DNA of 64,000 nt from Lachnospiraceae bacterium (lineage in GTDB: Bacteria > Bacillota > Clostridia > Lachnospirales > Lachnospiraceae), in contig JAAWJI010000012.1 of assembly GCA_022796795.1 (NCBI GenBank), positions 1 through 64,000 on the forward strand. The letters are read 5' to 3'. Below, piece by piece: positions 53,288-63,077 of the stretch. The notes beneath the pieces were generated by a model, which saw nothing but the letters and a program-made list of their open reading frames with translations, was not told the origin of the DNA and did no database searches. How positions within the stretch are numbered: the stretch's first letter is position 1; the number at the start of each line of letters is the position of its first letter. Position numbers and translations under genes: made by a program.

Positions 53288-53621
53288 TATGCCACACTTA
53301 ACCTTTTTGTATAATGGTATAGAACATCTTCTACAATATAATCATCTTCGCTTTCCCCATCATCACTATTGTACCACACCCATTTTGTCACATAATCCAT
53401 AAACCACGCCTTTTCCCGTAAGGATGTAATGATGCTGCCAAAGGCCCCATAATCTTTGGGGTTTCCATTACCGGTAAAGCACATCGTTCCATCAGCACTC
53501 TGCATCTGGTTCAGTTTATATCGGGAAAAAGCCTGTCCTAATGCCTGATAGATGCTCTCAACACGATATTTTTTTCTTCACGAATCTTAACTTCATCCAA
53601 TTTTATTTCTAACTTCAGCAT
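53287..53621 (-). pseudogene. Antitoxin-like partner of VapD, frameshifted
   Basis: ATG at 53621 opens MLKLEIKLDEVKIREEK, and the continuation (YRVESIYQALGQAFSRYKLNQM to RLSVA) is in the -1 frame. The switch lies at a run of seven A on the coding strand (53569-53575). Repaired, it would be about 111 residues, the size and position of the small gene paired with vapD. Both genes of the pair are broken by the same kind of homopolymer change. Confidence 0.65.
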
Positions 53622-53776
53622 AAAAGCCTCCCAAAACTGTTCCGATTTCTTATATTTTTATTATATCTGACCTCACTGAAAAAATCTACTCTTATTTTTG
53701 TAAGCCTCACTTCTTCTGGCAGTTGACGTCAGGAAAATATTTAGACTCGTTAGGGACAGAGAGGAGACACGGCACT

Positions 53777-55334
53777 ATGCTGGAGATTAGAGACAGAAAA
53801 ATCATATACCGCTATGACGCGGAAGAAGTGTGGATCGAGGCCTGGGGACGGGATGCCCTTCGGGTCCGGGCCACAAAGGAACGGTAGATGCCGAAAGAGA
53901 ACTGGGCACTGCGCGAGCCGGAGGGACATCACGACACGGAGCAGGCAGACGAACCCCAGAGCTTGCGTGGAAACGGGGAGGCAGACGGCAGGGCGTCGGA
54001 AGTTCAGACTGTTTACACAGAGAAGGGGGCCCAGATCACAAATGGCAGGATTTGGGCAAAGATCACAAGACTGGGAAAGATTACCGTCTATCACAGAGAT
54101 GGCAGAATCCTTCTGGAGGAATACTGCAGAAACCGCAGGGATCTTTTGGACCCCAAATGCAGCGCTATCGAGGTGGAGGCCCGGGAGCTTAGGCCTACGC
54201 CAGGAGGAGATTATCACCTGACTATGCGGTTTGAGTCCCAGGACCCGGAAGAAAAGATCTATGGCATGGGGCAATATCAGCAGCCCTATCTGAACCTGAA
54301 GGGCTTGGACCTTGAGCTGGCCCACCGGAATTCCCAGGCCAGCGTGCCCTTTGCCATTTCCTCCCTGGGATATGGATTTTTGTGGAACAATCCGGCAGTG
54401 GGCCGGGCTGTATTGGGAAAAAATATCATGAGCTTTGAGGCCTATTCCACAAAGGCCCTGGATTATTGGGTGGTAGCCGGGGATTCGCCGGCTCAGATTG
54501 AGGAAGCCTACGCTGCGGTTACCGGTACGGTTCCCATGATGCCGGAATACGTTCTGGGCTTCTGGCAGTGCAAGCTTCGCTATCAAACTCAGGAGGAGCT
54601 TTTGGAGGTGGCTCGGGAGTATGTGTGGGGCAAGGCAAAGAAAAATTATTATGACAAGGGAATTCGGGTGTTCTGGCTGGATGAGGCGGAGCCGGAGTAC
54701 AGCGTCTACGATTTCGACATTTACCGGTATTACAGGGGCACCAATCTGCAGGTGGGAAATCTCTATCCTGTGGAGTATGCCCGGGCCTTCTATGAAGGTA
54801 TGGAGCAGGAGGGGCAGGGACAGATTGTGAATCTCCTGCGCTGCGCTTGGGCAGGCAGTCAGAAATATGGGGCCCTGGTGTGGTCCGGGGATATTGCCTC
54901 AAGCTTTGAGAGCATGCGGAACCAGCTGGCAGCAGGTCTGAATATGGGCCTTGCGGGTATTCCATGGTGGACTACGGATATCGGCGGCTTCCACGGCGGA
55001 AATCCGGAAGATCCCGCATTCCGGGAACTGTTTGCCCGCTGGTTTGCCTGGGGAGCCTTCTGCCCGGTCATGCGGCTTCACGGAGACCGGGAGCCCAGAC
55101 AGCCCCAGCAGGGTACCACAGGAGGCCCATGAAAAGGGCACCCCGGATGTGCTGGTGGCGCCTGTGCTCTATGCCGGACAAAGAAGCCGAAGTGTCTATC
55201 TGCCGAAGGGAGAAATCTGGGTGGAATTTGAGACCGGGAAGGAATATGAGGGTGGACAGAGAGTGGAGGTGGAAGCGCCCCTAGATCGTATTCCTGTGTT
55301 TTTGCGGAAGGGAGGCCGCACAGCCATACTGTAA
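53777..55334 (+). pseudogene. GH31 family alpha-glycosidase, decayed
   Basis: Remains of a GH31 alpha-xylosidase/glucosidase. The N-terminus (MLEIRDRKIIYRY) meets a TAG at 53885. From 53888 a long frame holds EEKIYGMGQYQQPY, the nucleophile motif VFWLDEAEPE and GIPWWTTDIGGFHGG. An internal deletion joins VAREY to YVWGKAKKNYY, removing about 70-80 residues normally between two AREY sequences. After GTTGG the frame is lost; HEKGTPDVLVAPVLYAGQ resumes in another frame with more residues missing. About 1.56 kb remains of an expected 2.0-2.1 kb. Confidence 0.85.
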
Positions 55335-55389
55335 TTGATTTTTGCGTGTATTGCCTGTATAGTTAGTTAAAAAGCAAAGGAGTCCCAGG

Positions 55390-55626
55390 ATGAGGAGAAA
55401 GAACACACAGGTAGATACGAAACGTACAGGCGAAAACATCGAAAACTTTATGAGACAGGCAGAAATCACTGTTTCCGATTTTGCTCGGGAACTGGATGTG
55501 ACGGACAATGCGGTGCGGAATTATATCAAAGGCTTTAACCTGCCCGATACGGTCAAAATGTATCTGATCTGTAAGCTTCTGAATGTGGATATCCGGGATA
55601 TTATTGTGGAGTTCTGTGGAGAATAA
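55390..55626 (+). CDS. Small helix-turn-helix protein
   Basis: 78 residues with a XRE-type helix-turn-helix: NFMRQAEITVSDFARELDVTDNAVRNYIKG, followed by a helix resembling the end of Cro/C1 domains. AAAGGAG precedes the ATG. Target unknown. First of three small genes of unknown role in one direction. Confidence 0.75.
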   Translation: MRRKNTQVDTKRTGENIENFMRQAEITVSDFARELDVTDNAVRNYIKGFNLPDTVKMYLICKLLNVDIRDIIVEFCGE

Positions 55627-55668
55627 GCAGAGAGCTTTAGAGGGAATACATAAGAGGGAGAGGAGCAG

Positions 55669-56385
55669 ATGGAGAGATACCGATTGGTGAGGCAGATCAT
55701 AGAGCGGCTCTATGAGGACGGGGAAGCTCATACTCTGGAAGAGATCAGAACCAGATGCCAGGAGGAGGGCATAGACGTAAAAGCAGACCGAAATATTGTA
55801 AACAATGTGGTATACCGCATGAGAGAGCAGGGGTATTTGTACCGGGGAGAGGAGAAGGGAGCTTATCTGCCCGGGTTTTCCGTGGAGGAGTGGAAAAGAA
55901 GAGAGGAAGAGAGAGAGGGACAGGAAGATGCCGCGGGTCAGAGTGAGACCAGGCGGGGCGACGACACAGGAACAGGAAGAGCGGAGACAGGGGGTATAGG
56001 GGGCATGAGGTTTGGGACAGCCGGAAAGTCCAGAGGGATAGGAGATCCGGACCGGTATTTTGTCCTGAAGCCTCAGAAGACAGGGACTCAGGAGCCTAAG
56101 CTTAGCGTGCTGGAACGGGGAGAGCTGAAGCTGAACAAGGTGCTCCGCAGGGAGCTTCCGGATCAGAAAATCCGGATTCTCATGAGCAGGGATTATAGGA
56201 ATCTGGTGCTTGAGCCAGGGGGAAAGGACGCCCACCAGTTCACCAAAGCCGGCATTGCCAAAAATGTGCAGATCGTGGAGCTTTTGCGAAAGGCCAAGCT
56301 TACCTTTCCCGTGGTATACCGGATGTCCTGGAACGAGAATACTCAGGTGTGGGAGGGACGAATACAGGTGGACAGCAAGACATGA
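55669..56385 (+). CDS. Unknown protein with N-terminal winged-helix-like domain
   Basis: 238 residues, not recognised. Residues 1-66 (RLVRQIIERLYEDGEAHTLEEIRTRC, NNVVYRMREQGYLYRGEEKG) look like a winged helix. A charged Gly/Glu/Arg linker (about 75-125) joins it to a C-terminal alpha/beta region (VLERGELKLNKVLRRELPDQKIRIL). A regulatory or nucleic-acid binding role is possible. It lies between a helix-turn-helix gene and a Cys/His-rich gene. Confidence 0.55.
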   Translation: MERYRLVRQIIERLYEDGEAHTLEEIRTRCQEEGIDVKADRNIVNNVVYRMREQGYLYRGEEKGAYLPGFSVEEWKRREEEREGQEDAAGQSETRRGDDTGTGRAETGGIGGMRFGTAGKSRGIGDPDRYFVLKPQKTGTQEPKLSVLERGELKLNKVLRRELPDQKIRILMSRDYRNLVLEPGGKDAHQFTKAGIAKNVQIVELLRKAKLTFPVVYRMSWNENTQVWEGRIQVDSKT

Positions 56386-56391
56386 AGAGCC

Positions 56392-56844
56392 TTGGGAGAG
56401 CGGCTGGCCCGTCCGCTGTACCGGAAGCGCTATTATGAAAAGAATCGGGTGCGCATTTCCAAATATCAGCTGGAGGTATACATACCTCGGGTAACCCGGG
56501 AGATTCAGAAACAGATTCCGGAAAAGGTGCAGGAGCTTTATCAAAAGTATCCCTTTGAAACATACGGGGATCCTTTGATCCGTAAATGCCTGTGCAAATG
56601 GGGAATCCAGGAGCATCATCTGGCCTTTCAGGACTGCTATGACGCGGCCATAGAGACCTATCTGTACAGTATTCACCGCTGCGCCCTCTGCGGGTATGAG
56701 TATGTGGAATACTATATCAAAAAGATGATTCCCTTTGCCGTGATCTGGGGCCTGAATATCCACAGTGAGGGGCGGAACATTTGCCGGGAGCACCATTTCC
56801 GGCAGGTAGAACTGGACGGGCTGGAGGGGACGGATCTTTGGTGA
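56392..56844 (+). CDS. Unknown small Cys/His-rich protein
   Basis: 150 residues from a TTG start 7 bp after the previous stop. A basic, helical N-terminal half precedes HRCALCGYEYVEYY and NICREHHFRQ, which together give C-x2-C and C-x2-HH, a possible zinc site. No family recognised. It is convergent with the response regulator, whose end is 7 bp away, which supports the stop position. Confidence 0.55.
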   Translation: MGERLARPLYRKRYYEKNRVRISKYQLEVYIPRVTREIQKQIPEKVQELYQKYPFETYGDPLIRKCLCKWGIQEHHLAFQDCYDAAIETYLYSIHRCALCGYEYVEYYIKKMIPFAVIWGLNIHSEGRNICREHHFRQVELDGLEGTDLW

Positions 56845-56851
56845 CAGGGGT

Positions 56852-58183
56852 CTACAGGCTCCGCCGATATTCCGAGGGTGTAAGCTTTACCAGCTTTTTA
56901 AAGATAAAATTAAAATATTTGGGATTCCCATAGCCCACAGCGTAGCTGACCTCATAGATTTTCATGGATGGGTCTGCTAAAAGCTGGCGGGCTTTTTTTA
57001 TTCGTTCCTGGTTTAAATATTCGTTGAAGCTTATGCCCTCCTCCCGATGAAAGAGATTGCAGAAATAAATGGAGGACAGGCCAATGTGCTCGCTGACGCT
57101 TGTCAATCCAAGTCCTGGATCAGAAAGGTGTTCCTGCATATAGAGCTTGGCGGAGGCGATGAGGCGGTTTTGGCTGGTTGGCGGAGAGCTGGCAGAGCTT
57201 CGGGTAAAATCCTGGGTAAAGGGAGGACAAGGATTTTCCAAAGGATCCGGAAGCTGCTTTTTGTTCTTGTAGTTGAGAATGGGGGAGTCCTCAATCTGGT
57301 AGCTGTAATCACAGGAATTCCATGCCTGGGTCCACAGCTCATGGACGCCCGACAGCTGGGGGGAGGAGAGGCTGATCCCGCCGTGGATGGATGCGTGATA
57401 GTAAAGCCACACCCGGTCCCGGATATTGTTGGCCAGCTGCTCCAGATGATCGTTAGAGGGGGAGGCGCGGCTGATTAGATAATTGATGTGGAAATGGCTG
57501 TCAAATAATGCATAGTGCCGATAGCTTCCCTTGTCCAGAAATTCATCGCCAATATTTTGGAGGGAGGAGAGAACCAGATCCCGGTTGAAATCAGGGGGAA
57601 AAGTATCCCAGTCTGGGCTTAGAATCAGGATGAAATAATAGTTCCCCCGAATTTTTAATCCCAGTGCGGCCAGCTCATCCAGGATTATGGAATCCTGCTC
57701 CAGATTTTTGGTGTAGAACAGGCGGGAGACACAGCGGTCCAGAAGCAGGGAACGATTCTCCCTCAGAGCCCTGCGGAGAGCATGCAGCTTTTCCTGGGTC
57801 TGAACAAGAGAGCGGAAATATTTGATTGCCTTTTCCAGACTCTGGTTGATTTCCTCCCGAAGAATGGGCTTAGAGATAAGATCCACAGCGCCCAGGGACA
57901 CGGAAGCTCTCACATATTCAAAATCATTGTAGCCGGTGATAACGATGAAACGGGTATCCGGATAGGTCTGCGTAAACTCCTGGCACAGCTCCAGCCCGGA
58001 GATGACAGGAATGTTGATATCCGTGATCACAATGGAGGGCCTGTGGAGGAAAAAGAGTTCCCGGGCTGTGTTGCTGTCGCCTGCTTCACAGACCAGGGTC
58101 AGGGAGAGTCCTTCCCAGTCAATGATGCTTTTCAGCCGTTCCCGAATGATGGCTTCGTCGTCGATAATCATTACCTTGTACAT
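56852..58183 (-). CDS. Response regulator with AraC-type output (YesN family)
   Basis: 443 residues: a receiver domain with acidic pocket IIDDE and phospho-acceptor D55 (VITDINIPV), a conserved K in SKPI, a middle helical region and a C-terminal AraC double helix-turn-helix (LGLTSVSEHIGLSSIYFCNLFHREEGISFNEYLNQERI, VGYGNPKYFNFIFKKLVKLTPSEYR). It follows the YesM-type kinase gene by 36 bp. It probably activates the divergent binding-protein operon. Confidence 0.92.
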   Translation of the reverse strand: MYKVMIIDDEAIIRERLKSIIDWEGLSLTLVCEAGDSNTARELFFLHRPSIVITDINIPVISGLELCQEFTQTYPDTRFIVITGYNDFEYVRASVSLGAVDLISKPILREEINQSLEKAIKYFRSLVQTQEKLHALRRALRENRSLLLDRCVSRLFYTKNLEQDSIILDELAALGLKIRGNYYFILILSPDWDTFPPDFNRDLVLSSLQNIGDEFLDKGSYRHYALFDSHFHINYLISRASPSNDHLEQLANNIRDRVWLYYHASIHGGISLSSPQLSGVHELWTQAWNSCDYSYQIEDSPILNYKNKKQLPDPLENPCPPFTQDFTRSSASSPPTSQNRLIASAKLYMQEHLSDPGLGLTSVSEHIGLSSIYFCNLFHREEGISFNEYLNQERIKKARQLLADPSMKIYEVSYAVGYGNPKYFNFIFKKLVKLTPSEYRRSL

Positions 58184-58219
58184 GCAGATATCCTTTCTTT
58201 TGTTGTCGTTGCCTTGTTT

Positions 58220-60076
58220 CTATGCGGGGAAGCAAAGTCTGTACCTTCGCTCTCCAGAAACTTTAGTATCCTGCTCTTGCGCCCATGGGGGAGCCTGGGG
58301 GTCTTTCCCTCGCCGGAAGCTTTCCGGTCCGGATGTGCACGGAAACCGCAAGGCGACCGTAGTATATTCGCCGAATTCGCTGTCCAGGGTAAGTCCGTAG
58401 GCTTCTCCGAAATAACTCTTGATCCTCCGGTTCACATTATAGAGTCCGAAATGCTGCAGATTTTCCGGAGGCGGATACATGGCCAGGGAATTTTTCATGG
58501 AGACCAGTTCCTCCGGGAGGATGCCGATGCCGTAATCTGTCACCTGGATGGTGACAATATCTTCCAAATCCTGGTCGATCTGCAGCTCGATTCTTGCCTG
58601 GTCGTAGCCGAAGAAGCCGTGGATAATGCTGTTTTCAATGATAGGCTGCAGAGTGAATTTTATCACCGGGATATTCTCCCAGTCTATAGAGGAGCGGATC
58701 TGGAACTGGATTTCTCTGCTGTGGGCCAGGCGCTGAATGGTCATATAGTGTTCCAGCAGCTTGCATTCGTTCTTCAAAGGAATGAGAAAGGAGCCCTTGG
58801 ACAGGGACAGCCTGAAAAACCCGCTGAGGGAGGTTAAAAGCTCCAGAGCCTGGGTCTTCTGGTCGCTTTCCATGAGCCAGAGAACGGATTCCAGGGTATT
58901 GTACAGGAGATGGGGATTGATCTGAGACTGCATCAGGCGCAGCTCCAGAAGCTCCCCGGCCTTTTCCAGCTCCTCCTCCCTGCGGATAGAGGCCTGGATC
59001 TGGTCCAGCATAGTGTTAATATGGTTTCCCAGAAAGGCGATCTCATCCCGTCCCCTGGAAGTATAGCGTGCGTCCATGTCGCCTCTGGTTACCTGAACAA
59101 TAAAATTTTTCAGGGAGAGTACTGAGTCTGACAGGGTCTTGGACAGCTTTCGGGAGAAGAAGACTGCCATGAGGATACCGCAGAAAATAATCAGGACCAT
59201 GGAGGCGACGAACATGAGAATATGATTTTTACCTACGGACCAGTAAAAGCTATTGGGGATCACCAGGGATAAATTGGTGTGGGTGATCTGGCGGAGGATA
59301 TAATCGCCGGAAGAAGCCGTCTGATCCCCAGGGTAGCTGGCGCCAATGTGATCCCGCCGCACATTGTGGGAGACAATGTATCGGTCGTTTTCCAGAATCA
59401 TTACGTCGGAGGCCAGGTTTTCATAGTAGGATAGAAAATCCGCCTCGTCAATGCCGCAGAGGAGAAAACCGGTCTGCTCATAGGTTCTGGGAGAATAGAT
59501 AGGGCGCAAATACAAAAGGACGTAGTATGTGTTTCGGCCGCTGTCCTTCTCCAGGATATCCACATACTGGGCGGAGGAATAGGATTCCCCCAGATAGCCG
59601 GAAGCTGTGTAGTAATCCTTGCAGCCCTGGTAATCCTTAAAGGGCAGAGAAACCGGGTAGTGAGTATAGGTGTAGCCGTTTTTTAAATAGATGTTTAGCA
59701 CAGAAAAATGAATGCCATGGCTGGCATTGGCAGTGAGAATTTTGGACTGAAGATCTGAGCGAAGCCTGGTGGTGAGCGCTGCTTCCTGCTCCCTGGTCAT
59801 GGGAGCGCCTGCGTTTCTCAGGGAGGACAGCTGAATAATGCCCGTGGTGGTCTGGGTAACAGCGGAAAAATGGTTTTCCAGCTGTTTGCAGATATTGGAA
59901 GCATAGGAATCGGCCAGCTCCCAGGAAAATTGCCGGATAGAGTGCAAGGCGGAGAAAAAGGCAAAAAAGGTCAGATAGACTGCCATAAGGCAGGTGATCA
60001 GGATCATGGAGCAGGACAGCTTTTTTGGAAAGGACAGACTAAGATAACCGGTTTTTATTTTTTGCAAAATTCCCAA
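58220..60076 (-). CDS. Sensor histidine kinase (YesM family)
   Basis: 618 residues. Two membrane helices (about 20-45 and 280-305) flank a long extracellular sensor domain. A HAMP-like region, the His_kinase H-box MQSQINPHLLYNTLES and the C-terminal HATPase (IIENSIIHGFFG, TDYGIGILPEEL) follow. Start is a TTG after GAGGTGACAAAAT. YesM kinases usually sense carbohydrate; here the divergent target encodes a family-5 binding protein. Confidence 0.92.
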   Translation of the reverse strand: MGILQKIKTGYLSLSFPKKLSCSMILITCLMAVYLTFFAFFSALHSIRQFSWELADSYASNICKQLENHFSAVTQTTTGIIQLSSLRNAGAPMTREQEAALTTRLRSDLQSKILTANASHGIHFSVLNIYLKNGYTYTHYPVSLPFKDYQGCKDYYTASGYLGESYSSAQYVDILEKDSGRNTYYVLLYLRPIYSPRTYEQTGFLLCGIDEADFLSYYENLASDVMILENDRYIVSHNVRRDHIGASYPGDQTASSGDYILRQITHTNLSLVIPNSFYWSVGKNHILMFVASMVLIIFCGILMAVFFSRKLSKTLSDSVLSLKNFIVQVTRGDMDARYTSRGRDEIAFLGNHINTMLDQIQASIRREEELEKAGELLELRLMQSQINPHLLYNTLESVLWLMESDQKTQALELLTSLSGFFRLSLSKGSFLIPLKNECKLLEHYMTIQRLAHSREIQFQIRSSIDWENIPVIKFTLQPIIENSIIHGFFGYDQARIELQIDQDLEDIVTIQVTDYGIGILPEELVSMKNSLAMYPPPENLQHFGLYNVNRRIKSYFGEAYGLTLDSEFGEYTTVALRFPCTSGPESFRRGKDPQAPPWAQEQDTKVSGERRYRLCFPA

Positions 60077-60325
60077 ATTTTGTCACCTCAAAGCATAATT
60101 GTTCTTAAATGTTTCTGTAAATATAATAACGAATAGATTTTTAAAATTCAATAAAACAAAGAGAGAAAAAAGTGCGATATATAACTATTTATTCAGAAAT
60201 ATTAACAGAGTATACGTAGATAATTGACTTTAAGAAAAATATTGTATAAGCTACGGTTACTTTAGTAGTGAGAGGGCGGCATCCGTTGCCCCGTATACAT
60301 TTCCAAAAATCGAAGGAGGAACGTT

Positions 60326-62059
60326 ATGGGTAAAAAGATGATTTCTGTTTTGATCGCCACAGTTATGGCAGTTTCTGTCATAGGCGGATGTGCAAAAAAG
60401 GAGCCGGCACAGTCCGGGACACAAGAGCAGGTTTCCCAGCCGGCCGGCGCAGAAGAGGCGGAGGAGGGAGCCGAGGCTCAGGCGGTAAATTACAATGAAA
60501 CGGGAACCTTAAAGCTGATCTGGTTTGCATCCAATGGCACGGATACCATGTTCCAGTGTCCCTGGGATGAGGACCAGTGTATGTTTTCCCAAATGATTTT
60601 TGATACTCTGGTGAAAATGGACACAAATCTGAACTATATTCCCAAGCTGGCGAAATACGAAATCAGCGACGACGGTTTGACCTACACCTTTACGTTGGCG
60701 GACAATGCCAAATGGCATGACGGTGAGGCTGTCACAGGAGAGGATGTGCTTTTCTCCATGAATGCTTACGTGGCGGATGCCAAGGCCATGTATCCCAACT
60801 ACTTCACCAGCGTTCAGGGTATGGCCCAGGTAAAGGAGGGAACCAGCGAGAGCATCAGCGGCGTTACTGTGGACGGCAATACGGTTACGGTTCAGATGAC
60901 TCAGCCGGATGTCACCTTCCTTCTGGGCCTTTGCTCTTTGCAGCTTCTGCCTGAACATTGCTTTGAGGGCGTGGCCTTAAACGAAGTGGCAAGCTATGAG
61001 GGTTACTGGAAAAAGCCGGTGGGATGCGGCCCTTATGAGATTTCCCAGGTTTCCTTCCCCAACTATTTCACGGCTGTGCGGAACGAGAATTATTATGGAC
61101 CCAAGGCTGCCATTAAAAATGCTCTGTTTACCAGCTATGCCACCGGAGGCAATGACGCGATCATAGCGGCCTGCGCGGCGGGAGAGCTGGACTATGCCTT
61201 TGGAAATGCGGTGAATGACAAGGCTGCAGGAGATAATATTGTGGCTCAGAATCCGGATATGGAGGCGATTGTGATTCCCTCCAGCTATGTTCGCCAGCTT
61301 CGCTTTAACACCAGCGGAGAGAGCCAGGACGGAAAATACAACGATGATATACTGAAAACAGAGGTGCGCCAGGCTATCAACCTGCTCATTGACAAAGAGA
61401 CCATTGCCGGCATGTACAACGGACAGGCTGTGGCCACGTCAAGCATTATCAATCCGGGCAGTCCTGCTTATAACACGGATATTCCCCTCTTTGAGCGCAA
61501 TGTGGAGGAGGCGAAGAAGATGCTGGATGAAGCAGGCTTTGATTATAGCCGTCCCATCAGACTGCTGTATTACTATGACGATCAGACCTCGATTGATATC
61601 ATGGAGATTATGAAGCAGAATCTGGCGGAGGCAGGCATTACCTGCGAACCCTTCCTGATTACCGGAGATACGGCCACACAGATCTTTGAGAATAAAAACT
61701 GGGATATGATGTACTGTGCCGGCGGCGACAAGTCAGATCCCATTCTGGGATATCAGTACATTGTTCCGGACGGAGCCAACATAGACAAGATCTATGGGGA
61801 TGTGGAGAAGAGAAATGAACTCTTCGGGGAACGCTATAAGAAATACATCGGAGCTTCTGACGAGACGGAAAAGAAAAAGCTGGGTGATGAGCTTCAGCTT
61901 GCTGATGTACAGAATTGCTATGACATTGACGTTTACTCCCTGAACAGAGTGATCCTGCTGAACACCAGCAAGGTGAAGCTGGATATGAGTATTTTTGACG
62001 TGGATCTGCAGCAGCAAAGAGAGTACCACTTTGAGAGCTGGGAGCTGCTCAGTGAGTAG
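60326..62059 (+). CDS. ABC transporter substrate-binding lipoprotein (family 5, Opp/Dpp type)
   Basis: 577 residues. Signal peptide with lipobox IGGC (Cys about 22), an acidic linker and the SBP_bac_5 fold (LAKYEISDDGLTYTFTLADNAKWHDGEAVTGEDVLFSM is the family signature). Some family-5 proteins bind oligosaccharides rather than peptides, and the YesMN neighbour favours sugar. A weak TTGACT/TATAAG pair (60224-60250, 15-bp spacer) lies upstream in the 249-bp divergent region. Start after AAGGAGGAA. Confidence 0.9.
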   Translation: MGKKMISVLIATVMAVSVIGGCAKKEPAQSGTQEQVSQPAGAEEAEEGAEAQAVNYNETGTLKLIWFASNGTDTMFQCPWDEDQCMFSQMIFDTLVKMDTNLNYIPKLAKYEISDDGLTYTFTLADNAKWHDGEAVTGEDVLFSMNAYVADAKAMYPNYFTSVQGMAQVKEGTSESISGVTVDGNTVTVQMTQPDVTFLLGLCSLQLLPEHCFEGVALNEVASYEGYWKKPVGCGPYEISQVSFPNYFTAVRNENYYGPKAAIKNALFTSYATGGNDAIIAACAAGELDYAFGNAVNDKAAGDNIVAQNPDMEAIVIPSSYVRQLRFNTSGESQDGKYNDDILKTEVRQAINLLIDKETIAGMYNGQAVATSSIINPGSPAYNTDIPLFERNVEEAKKMLDEAGFDYSRPIRLLYYYDDQTSIDIMEIMKQNLAEAGITCEPFLITGDTATQIFENKNWDMMYCAGGDKSDPILGYQYIVPDGANIDKIYGDVEKRNELFGERYKKYIGASDETEKKKLGDELQLADVQNCYDIDVYSLNRVILLNTSKVKLDMSIFDVDLQQQREYHFESWELLSE

Positions 62060-62104
62060 AAGCCTTTTCCAGTCAGGCCTTTGGATGTGGCGGAAAGGAG
62101 TCCT

Positions 62105-63067
62105 ATGGCAAAGTATTTTTTTAAGAGGCTGATATCTCTGATCCCCAAGCTGTTGGTCATTTCCCTGATTATTTTTGTGGGGCTTAAGCTTCTGCCTGGA
62201 GATCCCATTACCAGGACGATTTCACCGGACGCCTATGCGAATATGAGTCCGGCTCAGCTGGAGGATTTGCGGGAGAGCCTGGGTTTAAATGACCCTATGC
62301 CAGTACAGTATCTGCGCTGGATGGGAAATATGCTGCAGGGGGATTTTGGATACAGCCAGGTAAACGGCAGCAGCATTGCCCAGATGCTGGCCCAGAGGCT
62401 TCCCGCAACCCTGGAGCTGGCGGGACTGGGGCTTATAGTGGCTACCATCTTTGGCCTGGCGCTGGGATTTCTGGCGGCTGTTAAGCAAAACTCACTCTTT
62501 GACTATGCCAGCAGCTTTGTGGGCATGATCGGCGTATCCGTGCCGGAATTCTTTCTGGGCATGGTGGCGATCCTGATTTTTGCCATTCAGCTGAAATGGC
62601 TTCCCCCCGGAGGCAGGATGGCTCCGGGGAAGGAGGCCTTCCTGGACCGGATCGAATATCTGGCGCTGCCGGTGATGAGTGTGGGAATCTCCTACACGGC
62701 TACCCTCATGCGCTTTACGCGAAGCTCCATGCTGGATGTGCTGAACAAGGATTACATAAAGACAGCCAGAAGCAAAGGGTTGTCAGAGTTTACTGTGAAT
62801 CTGAAACACGGCTTCCGCAATGCCCTGATTCCTATTATGGTGATCATTGTATTCCGGATCCCTCTCCTGGTCAGCGGCACAGTGGTGGTGGAAAGTATTT
62901 TTAACTATCCGGGAATGGGGGACATGCTTTTGAGCGCTATCTCCGGCGGGGACATGCCGGTGGTTATGATGTCCACCTTCATCATCTCTGCCGTAATCCT
63001 TCTGGTAAGCTTTCTTTCGGATATGGTTACGGCTCTGCTGGATCCAAGAGTGCATTTTGAGGGATAG
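62105..63067 (+). CDS. ABC transporter permease, OppB/DppB type
   Basis: About 320 residues from the ATG at 62105, which follows GAAAGGAGT; the longer track start is not needed. Six membrane helices, N-terminal FKRLISLIPKLLVISLIIFVGLKLLPGDP and the EAA-like loop TARSKGLSEFTVNLKHGFRNALIP are typical. 45 bp after the binding protein gene. Confidence 0.92.
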   Translation: MAKYFFKRLISLIPKLLVISLIIFVGLKLLPGDPITRTISPDAYANMSPAQLEDLRESLGLNDPMPVQYLRWMGNMLQGDFGYSQVNGSSIAQMLAQRLPATLELAGLGLIVATIFGLALGFLAAVKQNSLFDYASSFVGMIGVSVPEFFLGMVAILIFAIQLKWLPPGGRMAPGKEAFLDRIEYLALPVMSVGISYTATLMRFTRSSMLDVLNKDYIKTARSKGLSEFTVNLKHGFRNALIPIMVIIVFRIPLLVSGTVVVESIFNYPGMGDMLLSAISGGDMPVVMMSTFIISAVILLVSFLSDMVTALLDPRVHFEG

Positions 63068-63077
63068 GAGGATGATG

